A stretch of 64,000 nt of DNA, from the NCBI GenBank assembly GCA_910580235.1, contig CAJTVU010000006.1:124001-188000 (forward strand), in the 5' to 3' direction. The notes below the pieces were generated by a model, which did not search any database, was not told where the DNA came from, and saw only the letters and a list, made by a program, of their open reading frames with translations. Position 1 is the first letter of the stretch. Each line of letters begins with the position of its first letter. Shown piece by piece: positions 43,057 through 50,828 of the stretch. The position numbers were made by a program, and so were the translations under genes. Source of the DNA: an uncultured Dorea sp. GTDB lineage: Bacteria > Bacillota > Clostridia > Lachnospirales > Lachnospiraceae.

Positions 43057-43662
43057 ATGATCGCGATGATTGATTATGATGCGGGAAATATAAAAAGCGT
43101 GGAAAAGGCTATGCGGTTTCTCGGACAGGAAGTATGTGTCACCAGGGAAGAAGAGGCGATCCTTAAGGCGGATAAAGTAATCCTGCCGGGCGTAGGCTCG
43201 TTCGGGGACGCTATGGGGAAGATCCGTCAGTATGGCCTTGAAGATATGATCCGTCAGGTTGTAAAAGGCGGGACCCCATTTCTTGGGATATGCCTTGGGC
43301 TGCAGCTCTTGTTCGAGAGGAGCGACGAATCGCCCGGCGTAGAAGGACTGGGGATATTAAAGGGAGAGATTGTAAAGATCCCGGAAAAGGAAGGTCTTAA
43401 GATCCCCCATGTAGGCTGGAATTCTCTTACGTTCCCCAATCGGGGCAGGCTGTTTGAAGGCCTTCCTGGAGAGCCTTATGTGTATTTTGTCCATTCTTAT
43501 TATCTGCGGGCGGCGGATGAGGGCATCGTGACGGCGGAGGCAGAATATGGCGTGGATATCCATGCCTCGGTGGAGAGCGGTAATGTATTTGCGTGTCAGT
43601 TCCACCCGGAGAAGAGCGGAGATACAGGGCTTCAGATATTGAAGAATTTTGTGGAGATATAG
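43057..43662 (+). CDS. hisH: Imidazole glycerol phosphate synthase, glutaminase subunit
   Basis: 201 residues. Class I glutaminase of histidine synthesis that feeds ammonia to HisF. IDYDAGNIKSVEKA at the start, catalytic Cys in LGICLGLQLLFERS (~80), PHVGWN and the His/Glu dyad in CQFHPEKSG (~181-183). hisF follows after 15 nt. Only these two his genes are present here. Confidence 0.96.
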   Translation: MIAMIDYDAGNIKSVEKAMRFLGQEVCVTREEEAILKADKVILPGVGSFGDAMGKIRQYGLEDMIRQVVKGGTPFLGICLGLQLLFERSDESPGVEGLGILKGEIVKIPEKEGLKIPHVGWNSLTFPNRGRLFEGLPGEPYVYFVHSYYLRAADEGIVTAEAEYGVDIHASVESGNVFACQFHPEKSGDTGLQILKNFVEI

Positions 43663-43677
43663 ACGGAGGGAAAGACA

Positions 43678-44439
43678 ATGCACACGAAAAGGATCATCCC
43701 CTGCCTGGATGTACATAACGGGCGGGTCGTAAAAGGCGTGAACTTCGTGGATCTAAAAGATGCGGGCGACCCGGTAGAGATCGGCGCCGCCTATGGGAAA
43801 GCGGGCGCTGACGAGCTGGTATTCCTGGATATTACGGCCTCTTCAGATGCGAGAGGGACGGTCGTGGATATGGTGCGTAAAGTGGCGGAGACAGTCTTCA
43901 TCCCCTTTACTGTAGGCGGAGGGATCCGAACGGTGGAGGATTTTAAGACGCTTCTTCGGGAGGGGGCCGATAAGATCTCCATCAATTCTTCTGCCATTAA
44001 CACGCCGGGGCTTATATCGGATGCGGCGGACAAATTCGGGAGCCAGTGCGTAGTCGTGGCCATTGACGCGAGGAAGCGCGCGGATGGCAGCGGATGGAAT
44101 ATTTATAAGAACGGCGGGCGCATCGACGTAGGGATAGATGCGGTCGAGTGGGCGGCGAGAGTAGAGAAGGCGGGCGCAGGAGAGATACTGCTGACCAGTA
44201 TGGACGGCGATGGGACGAAAGCAGGATACGATCTGGAGCTTACACGGCAGATCGCGGAGGCGGTCTCAATCCCGGTCATTGCTTCCGGCGGCGCCGGGAC
44301 GGTAGAGCATTTCTATGAGGCTCTGACAGAAGGGAAGGCAGATGCGGCGTTGGCGGCGTCTCTCTTCCACTATAAAGAGCTCCAGATACGGGAAGTAAAG
44401 GAATACCTGTGTGAAAGAGGAGTGCCGGTGAGGCTGTAG
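43678..44439 (+). CDS. hisF: Imidazole glycerol phosphate synthase, cyclase subunit
   Basis: 253 residues, a TIM barrel. Catalytic Asp11 in RIIPCLDVHNGRVVKG and Asp130 in VVVAIDARKR, plus VGGGIRT, TSMDGDGTKAGYDLEL and IASGGAG phosphate-binding loops. It forms IGP and AICAR from PRFAR with ammonia from HisH; the AICAR is a substrate for the formyltransferase at 3382-4560. Confidence 0.97.
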   Translation: MHTKRIIPCLDVHNGRVVKGVNFVDLKDAGDPVEIGAAYGKAGADELVFLDITASSDARGTVVDMVRKVAETVFIPFTVGGGIRTVEDFKTLLREGADKISINSSAINTPGLISDAADKFGSQCVVVAIDARKRADGSGWNIYKNGGRIDVGIDAVEWAARVEKAGAGEILLTSMDGDGTKAGYDLELTRQIAEAVSIPVIASGGAGTVEHFYEALTEGKADAALAASLFHYKELQIREVKEYLCERGVPVRL

Positions 44440-44503
44440 AGCTATGTGCGGCGTGCAGGAGATTATAAAAGGAATTATAAAGATATAAAAGAAGGAGTGG
44501 CGT

Positions 44504-45172
44504 ATGGCAGCGATTAATAATGACTGGCTTGATGCATTGAAAGAAGAATTCAGAAAACCTTATTACAAGCAGCTGTTTGAAAAGGTGAATGAAGAATATA
44601 AGACGAGGCTCATATTCCCGCCGGCAGACGACATTTTCAATGCGTTCCACCTGACGCCCCTCCACAAAGTGAAAGTGGTGATCCTCGGGCAGGATCCGTA
44701 CCATAATCACGGGCAGGCTCATGGCCTGTGCTTTTCAGTGAAGAAGGGGGTGGCGCCGCCGCCGTCCCTTGTGAACATCTATCAGGAGCTGCACGACGAT
44801 CTGGGCTGTACGATACCAGATCACGGCTGCCTTACGAAATGGGCGGAGCAGGGTGTGCTGATGCTCAACACGGTACTGACTGTCCGCGCCCATGAGGCTA
44901 ACTCCCACCGGGGGATCGGCTGGGAGGAATTCACGGACGCGGCCATCATGGCGCTGAACGGCCAGGATCGGCCGATCGTGTTCATCTTATGGGGAAGCCC
45001 AGCTCAGCGCAAAGCGAAGATGCTCCATAATCCGAACCATCTTATATTGAAGGCGCCCCATCCAAGCCCGCTGTCGGCATACAGGGGGTTCTTTGGGAGC
45101 AAGCCTTTCAGCCAGGCGAACGCCTTCCTTGAGGAACATGGGGAAAGCCCGGTAGACTGGCAGATCGTGTGA
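44504..45172 (+). CDS. ung: Uracil-DNA glycosylase
   Basis: 222 residues, family 1 UDG. The water-activating loop GQDPYHNHGQAHGLCFSV (~65-82), the GVLMLNTVLTVR strand, the catalytic-His loop APHPSPLSAYRGFFGS (~188) are intact. Removes uracil from DNA in base excision repair. AAGGAG precedes ATG. Ends at a perfect 20-bp terminator. Confidence 0.97.
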   Translation: MAAINNDWLDALKEEFRKPYYKQLFEKVNEEYKTRLIFPPADDIFNAFHLTPLHKVKVVILGQDPYHNHGQAHGLCFSVKKGVAPPPSLVNIYQELHDDLGCTIPDHGCLTKWAEQGVLMLNTVLTVRAHEANSHRGIGWEEFTDAAIMALNGQDRPIVFILWGSPAQRKAKMLHNPNHLILKAPHPSPLSAYRGFFGSKPFSQANAFLEEHGESPVDWQIV

Positions 45173-45177
45173 TGAAC

Positions 45178-45220
45178 AATTGGGGACGGGGTAAAATTCA
45201 TTTTACCCCGTCCCCAATTT
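45178..45220. terminator. Bidirectional terminator between ung and tRNA-Gly
   Basis: Two perfect 20-bp arms starting AATTGGGGACGGGG with almost no loop, A/T flanks on both sides. Serves ung (+) and the tRNA (-). Confidence 0.85.
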
Positions 45221-45225
45221 AAAAA

Positions 45226-45296
45226 AGCAGATAACGGGAGTCGAACCCGCCTCTCCGGCTTGGGAAGCCAGCGTTCTACCGATGAACCATATCTGC
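45226..45296 (-). tRNA. tRNA-Gly (anticodon CCC)
   Basis: On the minus strand: acceptor GCAGATA/TATCTGC, D arm, anticodon stem CTGGC/GCCGG with loop TTCCCAA giving CCC, and T loop GGTTCGACTCC. Discriminator U; CCA not encoded. Reads GGG codons. Confidence 0.93.
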
Positions 45297-45476
45297 TTAC
45301 GTATGTTACATATCTATTATACATAACAGACATAATAAAATCAACCACTAATCTTCTATTCATTACAAAAATGTTAATTTTGCCCTGTTTTGGGTCAAAT
45401 AGTTGAAAATAGCTTTGTGATTTGGCATAATGAAACAAGCGAGTAACTATATTTCAGGTTGTTTAAGGGATGGGTC

Positions 45477-47339
45477 ATGGCAAAGCAGTTGAAGAGGCGG
45501 TGCTGGATCTACAGCGCCGGGGTCTTTTTGTATCTCTGTATGACGGTTCTGTCCAGGCAGTATACAATAGAAGACCGCTATAAGTTCATAATGTTCCTTG
45601 TGTCATATCTGGTGGTCGGGTTTGATGCATTTCGGACTCTCAGCGAGAGCTTGCTTAATAAAAAGATAGCGGCAGATTATTTGATGATCGTGCTGGCGAC
45701 GGTGGGCGCTTTTGGTGTGGGAAGATATATTGAGGCCGTCACCGTCATGCTTCTTTTTGAGCTTGGGATGACATTCGAGGCGATATCGACAGATAAGGCG
45801 AAGCGCTCCATTGCGGAGATGCTGGACATACGCCCGGCTTATGCCGTCCGTAAGATCAAAGGGGAAGAGATACAGGTGGATCCTTCAGAGCTGAAGCTGC
45901 GCCATATCATTATTATAAAGCCGGGGGAGAGGATCCCGGTAGACGCGGTCATCACGTCGGGATCCACGACGATCGATACGAAGGCTCTTACAGGCGAGGC
46001 GATGCCTGAGGCAGCCACAAGAGGGGACAAGATCTACAGCGGCTGCATCAACTTAAGCGGTATGATCGAGGCCCGTGTGGTGAAGACATACGAGGATTCC
46101 ACTGTGTCCAGGATTATGGAGATGGTTGAGGAGGCGCAGAACAATAAGGCGGAGAGCGAAGCGTTCACGACAAAGTTCTCCAGGATCTATACGCCGCTCA
46201 TGTTCATCCTTGCGGTCCTTGTGATGGCCGTGCCTCCTATGACGTTTTCCTATGGAAACTGGCACACATGGATCTACCGCGGGCTTATCTTCCTGGTAGT
46301 CGCATGCCCGTGTGGGCTTGTGATGTCTATTCCTGTGGCGTTCTTAGGAGGGATCGCTTCCGCCGCAAGACAGGGGATCGTCATTAAAGGCGGGAATTAT
46401 CTGGAGGGGCTTGCAAAGGCCGATACATTTGTGTTCGATAAGACGGGCACGCTGACGGAAGGCGTGTTCCAGGTAAAAGAAGTGAAGCCTGAAGGGATGC
46501 TCACATGTGAGCTTCTGAAGATCGTAGCGCATATTGAAAGTAATTCGAACCATCCGATCGCTCAGTCCCTTTTAAATGCATATGAAGGCGAGATTGACCG
46601 ATCGAGGGTCCGCTTTCTGAAGGAGATGCCTGGCTTTGGCGTTAGCGCGACCTATGAGGGGGAGAGAGTGCACATCGGGAACTGGCGCATGATGAAGGCG
46701 AAGAAGGTTTTTGTGGACGAGGTGCAGGCGGACGGGACGGTGGTCTATGTCTGCATAGGCAGGCAGTATGCAGGACATATCGTGATCACGGATTCTATAA
46801 AAGAGGATGCGAAAGACGTCCTGTCTTACCTTAAGGACAAATGTAAAGCAGTTCTTGTGATGCTCACGGGCGATACGAGGGAATCGGCCATGAAGGTGGC
46901 GGAGGAGCTGAATATGGACTACGCTTACACGAACCTGATGCCGGAGGATAAAGTAGAGCAGCTAGAAGACCTCCTCTTTGTGCAGGACGATACGGAACGG
47001 CTCGTGTGCGTCGGAGACGGTATCAACGATGCGCCGATCCTTGCCCGCGCGGACGTAGGCATCGCTATGGGGAGCCTTGGGGCGGCTGCGGCCGTGGAGG
47101 CGGCCGATGTGATCCTTATGGAAGATGAGCTTCCGAAGATCATCGACGCTATACGGATCGCAAAAGAGACGCTGCGGGTGGTGAGCCAGAATATTTCTTT
47201 TGCGCTGTTTGTAAAATTGTTGGTGCTGGTTCTGTCGGTCCTTGGATATTTTGGTATGTGGGAAGCGATCCTTGTGGAAGTAGGAGTCATGTTCGTGGCG
47301 ATCTTAAATGCCGTGTGGGTCGTCAAATATGCGGCGTAG
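45477..47339 (+). CDS. P1B-type heavy-metal ATPase (Cd/Zn/Pb-like, CPC)
   Basis: 620 residues. No N-terminal metal-binding domain. Membrane pairs at ~10-50 and ~60-105, actuator TGEAMPE, then the metal-site helix VACPCGLVMSIP (~275), phosphorylation motif DKTGTLTEG, HP-like loop SNSNHPIAQ, TGDTRESA and GDGINDAP. CPC followed by two further C-terminal helices places it in the P1B-2-like Cd/Zn/Pb group. Start is ATG 45477 after TAAGGGA; an earlier TTG lacks a site. Confidence 0.87.
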   Translation: MAKQLKRRCWIYSAGVFLYLCMTVLSRQYTIEDRYKFIMFLVSYLVVGFDAFRTLSESLLNKKIAADYLMIVLATVGAFGVGRYIEAVTVMLLFELGMTFEAISTDKAKRSIAEMLDIRPAYAVRKIKGEEIQVDPSELKLRHIIIIKPGERIPVDAVITSGSTTIDTKALTGEAMPEAATRGDKIYSGCINLSGMIEARVVKTYEDSTVSRIMEMVEEAQNNKAESEAFTTKFSRIYTPLMFILAVLVMAVPPMTFSYGNWHTWIYRGLIFLVVACPCGLVMSIPVAFLGGIASAARQGIVIKGGNYLEGLAKADTFVFDKTGTLTEGVFQVKEVKPEGMLTCELLKIVAHIESNSNHPIAQSLLNAYEGEIDRSRVRFLKEMPGFGVSATYEGERVHIGNWRMMKAKKVFVDEVQADGTVVYVCIGRQYAGHIVITDSIKEDAKDVLSYLKDKCKAVLVMLTGDTRESAMKVAEELNMDYAYTNLMPEDKVEQLEDLLFVQDDTERLVCVGDGINDAPILARADVGIAMGSLGAAAAVEAADVILMEDELPKIIDAIRIAKETLRVVSQNISFALFVKLLVLVLSVLGYFGMWEAILVEVGVMFVAILNAVWVVKYAA

Positions 47340-47348
47340 GAGGGGATT

Positions 47349-47873
47349 ATGAAACGTGTTGTCCAGATCCTCATATTCCTGTTTCTTGGCATGATGCTGG
47401 CCGGATGTGGGAAATATGAATATAAGCAGGGGCTTAAGAAACTGGAAGAGGGAGAGTATGAGGAGGCTGCCTTGCGGTTTGAGAAGGCGGTTGAGGAAGA
47501 GGCCAATGTAGGGGACGCCTGGCGGGGGATTGGGATTGCCCGTTGGGAATTGGAAGATTATGAGGGAGCCGGCGATGCATTTTTAAAAGCACTGGAGAAC
47601 GGCTCTGGCGAGACGGGCACGCTCTATAATTTTCTTGGAGCCTGTATGATGAAGCAGGACCGTCCGGCGGAGGCTGTCTCCTATTACGAGCAGGGCGTCC
47701 TGATGGAAGACTGCACGGAGGAGATGCTGCAGGAGATGCAGTTTAATATGATAGCTGCGTATGAGGCGCAGGGGGATTATGAGAGCGCGAAAGCGAAGCT
47801 TGCAGAATATGTGGCAGCCTGGCCTGACGACGCACAGGCTGTGAAGGAAGCAGAATTTTTAGAGACGAGATAA
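47349..47873 (+). CDS. TPR lipoprotein
   Basis: 174 residues. Signal peptide with lipobox MLAGC (Cys ~20), then four tetratricopeptide-like repeats (GLKKLEEGEYEEAALRFEKA, ARWELEDYEGAGDAF, LGACMMKQDRPAEAVSYYE, AAYEAQGDYESAKAKL). An extracytoplasmic protein-interaction module of unknown partner. It starts 9 nt after the ATPase gene and is followed directly by hflX. Confidence 0.85.
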   Translation: MKRVVQILIFLFLGMMLAGCGKYEYKQGLKKLEEGEYEEAALRFEKAVEEEANVGDAWRGIGIARWELEDYEGAGDAFLKALENGSGETGTLYNFLGACMMKQDRPAEAVSYYEQGVLMEDCTEEMLQEMQFNMIAAYEAQGDYESAKAKLAEYVAAWPDDAQAVKEAEFLETR

Positions 47874-47898
47874 GAGCGTGGGGGAAGACAGATATTTT

Positions 47899-49152
47899 AT
47901 GATTGATCTAAAAAAAGAGACCGAACGGGTCGTTCTGGTGGGCGTAAGCACTTCCGGCCGAGAGGATATGGAGAGCTCCCTTCAGGAGCTCCAGGAGCTT
48001 GCCGCCACCGCGGGGGCAGAGACTGTTGGGACAGTGATACAGCCAAGGGATCAGATCCACCCGGGGACGTATGTAGGAAAAGGGAAGATAGAAGAGATAA
48101 AAGACCTGTTGTGGGAGCTTGACGCAACAGGTATTATTTGTGATGACGAGCTCTCTCCGGCTCAGATGAAGAACCTTCAGGATGAGCTTGGCGTGAAAGT
48201 GATGGACAGGACGCTGGTGATCCTGGATATATTCGCGGCGCGGGCATCCACCAGCGAAGGGAAGATACAGGTAGAGCTGGCACAGCTGAGATACAGGCAG
48301 ACAAGGCTTACGGGGTTCGGGGCGTCTATGTCAAGGCTTGGAGGCGGTATTGGGACGAGGGGCCCGGGCGAGAAGAAGCTGGAGATGGACCGGCGGCTTA
48401 TTAAGAGCCGGATCGCGGCGCTGAACCGGGAGCTTGCGGATGTGAAGAGGCATCGTGACATAACGAGAGAGCAGAGGAGCAGGAGCCACACGCCGGTGGC
48501 GGCCATTGTAGGCTATACGAACGCAGGGAAGTCTACGCTTCTTAATACGCTGACAGGAGCAGATATACTGGCAGAAGACAAATTGTTCGCCACCCTTGAC
48601 CCGACGACGAGGAATCTAAGGCTTCCAAGCGGGCAGGAGATTCTTGTCACGGACACGGTAGGGTTTATACGGAAGCTGCCGCACCATCTTATCGACGCGT
48701 TCCGAAGCACGCTCGAGGAGGCGAAATATGCGGATCTGATCCTTCACGTAGTGGACGTGTCCAATTCCCGTATGGATGAGCAAATGTACACGGTATATGA
48801 GACCCTTGCGAAGCTGGGCGTGAAAGATAAGACGATTATCACAGCGTTTAATAAACAGGATAAAGTGACAGAGGAAGAGGTCATCCGGGATTTCCGTGCA
48901 GATTATACAGTGAATATCTCTGCGAAGACGGGGGCAGGCATCCTTAAGCTTCTGGAGGTGGCGGAGAGCGCGCTCAGAGAACGGAAGATGGAGATCGAAG
49001 GGCTGTATTCTTATGCGGATATGCCAAAGATCCAGCAGATACGCAAATACGGAGAGCTGCTGGAAGAAGATTACCGGGAGGACGGGATCTTCATAAGAGC
49101 CTATGTCCCGGCCAATCTTTACGGCAAGGTGAAGTTGTGTTATGATAGATGA
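47899..49152 (+). CDS. hflX: GTPase HflX
   Basis: 417 residues. N-terminal HflX domain (VVLVGVSTSG; GTYVGKGKIEEIK; DRTLVILDIFAARA; glycine-rich GGGIGTRGPGEKKLE) and a GTPase with G1 GYTNAGKST, G3 DTVGFI, G4 NKQD. It splits stalled or hibernating ribosomes. An in-frame GTG at 47878 is an alternative start; the ATG gives the usual N-terminus just before KETERVVLVGV. Its stop overlaps the frame of the next gene. Confidence 0.93.
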   Translation: MIDLKKETERVVLVGVSTSGREDMESSLQELQELAATAGAETVGTVIQPRDQIHPGTYVGKGKIEEIKDLLWELDATGIICDDELSPAQMKNLQDELGVKVMDRTLVILDIFAARASTSEGKIQVELAQLRYRQTRLTGFGASMSRLGGGIGTRGPGEKKLEMDRRLIKSRIAALNRELADVKRHRDITREQRSRSHTPVAAIVGYTNAGKSTLLNTLTGADILAEDKLFATLDPTTRNLRLPSGQEILVTDTVGFIRKLPHHLIDAFRSTLEEAKYADLILHVVDVSNSRMDEQMYTVYETLAKLGVKDKTIITAFNKQDKVTEEEVIRDFRADYTVNISAKTGAGILKLLEVAESALRERKMEIEGLYSYADMPKIQQIRKYGELLEEDYREDGIFIRAYVPANLYGKVKLCYDR

Positions 49153-49184
49153 GAACAGGAAAGGAAATTATGCGGAGGTGTACG

Positions 49185-50042
49185 ATGAAAGTTGTATTAC
49201 AGAGGTATCACGGACTGGGGAACGATTATGTGGTGTTCGATCCGAATAAGAATGAGCTGGAGCTGAACAGCGAAAATGTGAAGATGATCTGTGACCGTAA
49301 CGAAGGGCTCGGATCTGACGGCGTGCTGGAAGGGCCGATCCTTATGGAAGACGGTATGCATGTGAAGGTGTGGAATCCGGATGGGAGCGAGTCGGAGACA
49401 AGCGGGAACGGTGTCCGTATCTTCGCGAAATATTTAAAAGACGCAAGCTATATCCAGAAGAAGACATTCAAATTATATACGGGGCACGGGCCGGTAGAAG
49501 TGGCATTCTTAAATGAGGACGGCAGCCGTCTTCGCGTATCTATGGGAAAGCTCTCTTTCTGGAGCGACGATATCCCGGTGACGGGAGACCGCCGCGAGGT
49601 CATTAATGAAGATATGGTATTTGGGCGCACGCTCTATCCTGTTACCTGTGTCAATATTGGAAATCCGCACTGTGTCATCCCTATGCGGGAGATATCGAAG
49701 CATCTTGTGTGTAAGATCGGTGATTACGCGGAGTTGGCAAGATATTTTCCAAACCGGATCAACACACAGATTATGAAAGTCATAGACAAAGAGCATATTG
49801 CCATAGAGATCTATGAGAGGGGAGCAGGCTATACGCTTGCATCCGGGACAGGAGCCTGCGCGGCTGCGGGAGTTGCCTGCAAGCTGGGCATGACGAGCAG
49901 CAAAGTCGTGGTGCATATGCCGGGCGGCGATCTGCAGGTAGAGGTGGAGGACGATTGGAACGTGTACATGACAGGGGACGTTTTCTACGTGGCGAAGATT
50001 ACGTTGAGCAATGAGTTTACGGAGAAGCTAAGAAGCATATAG
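49185..50042 (+). CDS. dapF: Diaminopimelate epimerase homologue with Ser for first catalytic Cys
   Basis: 285 residues, DapF length and fold: YHGLGNDYVVFD at the start, NPDGSESETSGNGVRIFAKY in the middle, NIGNPHCVIP, and ERGAGYTLASGTGACAAAG. The normal first catalytic Cys lies in CGNGxR; here it is Ser (SGNGVR, ~residue 73), while the second, in GTGACA, is kept. It may therefore be a DAP epimerase variant or a racemase of another amino acid. GGAGGTG places the start at 49185; the frame opens earlier at 49149. Confidence 0.8.
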   Translation: MKVVLQRYHGLGNDYVVFDPNKNELELNSENVKMICDRNEGLGSDGVLEGPILMEDGMHVKVWNPDGSESETSGNGVRIFAKYLKDASYIQKKTFKLYTGHGPVEVAFLNEDGSRLRVSMGKLSFWSDDIPVTGDRREVINEDMVFGRTLYPVTCVNIGNPHCVIPMREISKHLVCKIGDYAELARYFPNRINTQIMKVIDKEHIAIEIYERGAGYTLASGTGACAAAGVACKLGMTSSKVVVHMPGGDLQVEVEDDWNVYMTGDVFYVAKITLSNEFTEKLRSI

Positions 50043-50062
50043 ATGTGTGGAAGAAAAAAGAG

Positions 50063-50095
50063 CAGCGCCTGTTTCGGAAGAAGGGCGCTGTTTTT
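50063..50095 (+). terminator. dapF terminator
   Basis: CAGCGCC and GGCGCTG arms, 14-nt loop, then TTTTT. Confidence 0.8.
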
Positions 50096-50132
50096 GAGAA
50101 GTGTGGGGCTTTAAATTGTGCTAAGTAAATTG

Positions 50133-50207
50133 CACAAATTGTATTCTTTTTGTTCCGGGTTCTGAATCTAAGATCCAGAACAGTCACAAAGAAGAATGCA
50201 ATTTGTG
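50133..50207. repeat. 75-nt imperfect hairpin in intergenic DNA
   Basis: CACAAATTGTATTCTTTTTGT pairs with ACAAAGAAGAATGCAATTT in a near-perfect outer stem of about 20 bp; inside, GTTCTG/CAGAAC form a second stem. No ORF. Could be a MITE remnant or a structured transcript. The rest of 50208-50339 is plain AT-rich leader of the next gene. Confidence 0.55.
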
Positions 50208-50339
50208 TAGTTTGCCAACGACAGTTTTTAAAAGGCATCTTTTGTTTCTGGTATCATGCCGTGAGGCTATTGAACCATAAAAGTATTATGTCATAAGGGT
50301 ATCTTATCGAAAAGATTTTTGTGAAAAGGAGGAAAAAGG

Positions 50340-50816
50340 ATGAGACGGAAGAACAGGGAAGTGACGGACAGGGGCAGGATTGAGGAGATTATCAGATCTT
50401 GTCATGTATGCAGGCTTGGGTTTGTGGATGATGGGCGGGCGTATATCGTCCCTATGAATTTTGGATATGTGGAGGAGGATGGGAAGTATGTCTTCTATTT
50501 CCACAGCGCGAAGGAGGGGCGGAAGATAGATCTGATCCGAAATGGAGGCGAGGCCGGTTTTGAGATGGATGCGGACTATGCCCTTAAGACGGCGGAGAGC
50601 GCCTGCGGCTACACGGCTTACTACAGCAGCGTCATCGGGCGGGGAAAGATTGAGATCGTAGAAGGGGAAGAGCAGAAGAGGCGGGGGCTTGGTGTGCTGA
50701 TGCGGCACATTGCGGGAAGAGAAGGCTGGGAGTTCCCGGATAAGATGGTAAGCGCAGTGAATGTGCTGAAGCTGACGGTGGAAGAGCTGACGGCAAAACA
50801 ACACAGAAGAGAGTAA
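50340..50816 (+). CDS. PNPOx-like flavoprotein, Nim-type
   Basis: 158 residues, split-barrel FMN-binding family. MRRKNREVTD, then CRLGFVDDGRAYIVPMNFGYV and FHSAKEGRKIDLIRNG (FMN-contact region), then TAYYSSVIGRGKIEIVE, are typical of the pyridoxamine-5'-phosphate-oxidase/5-nitroimidazole-resistance-like group. Many members reduce small organics; the actual substrate is unknown. GGAGG precedes ATG. Confidence 0.88.
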   Translation: MRRKNREVTDRGRIEEIIRSCHVCRLGFVDDGRAYIVPMNFGYVEEDGKYVFYFHSAKEGRKIDLIRNGGEAGFEMDADYALKTAESACGYTAYYSSVIGRGKIEIVEGEEQKRRGLGVLMRHIAGREGWEFPDKMVSAVNVLKLTVEELTAKQHRRE

Positions 50817-50828
50817 GGAGCGGGGCGC

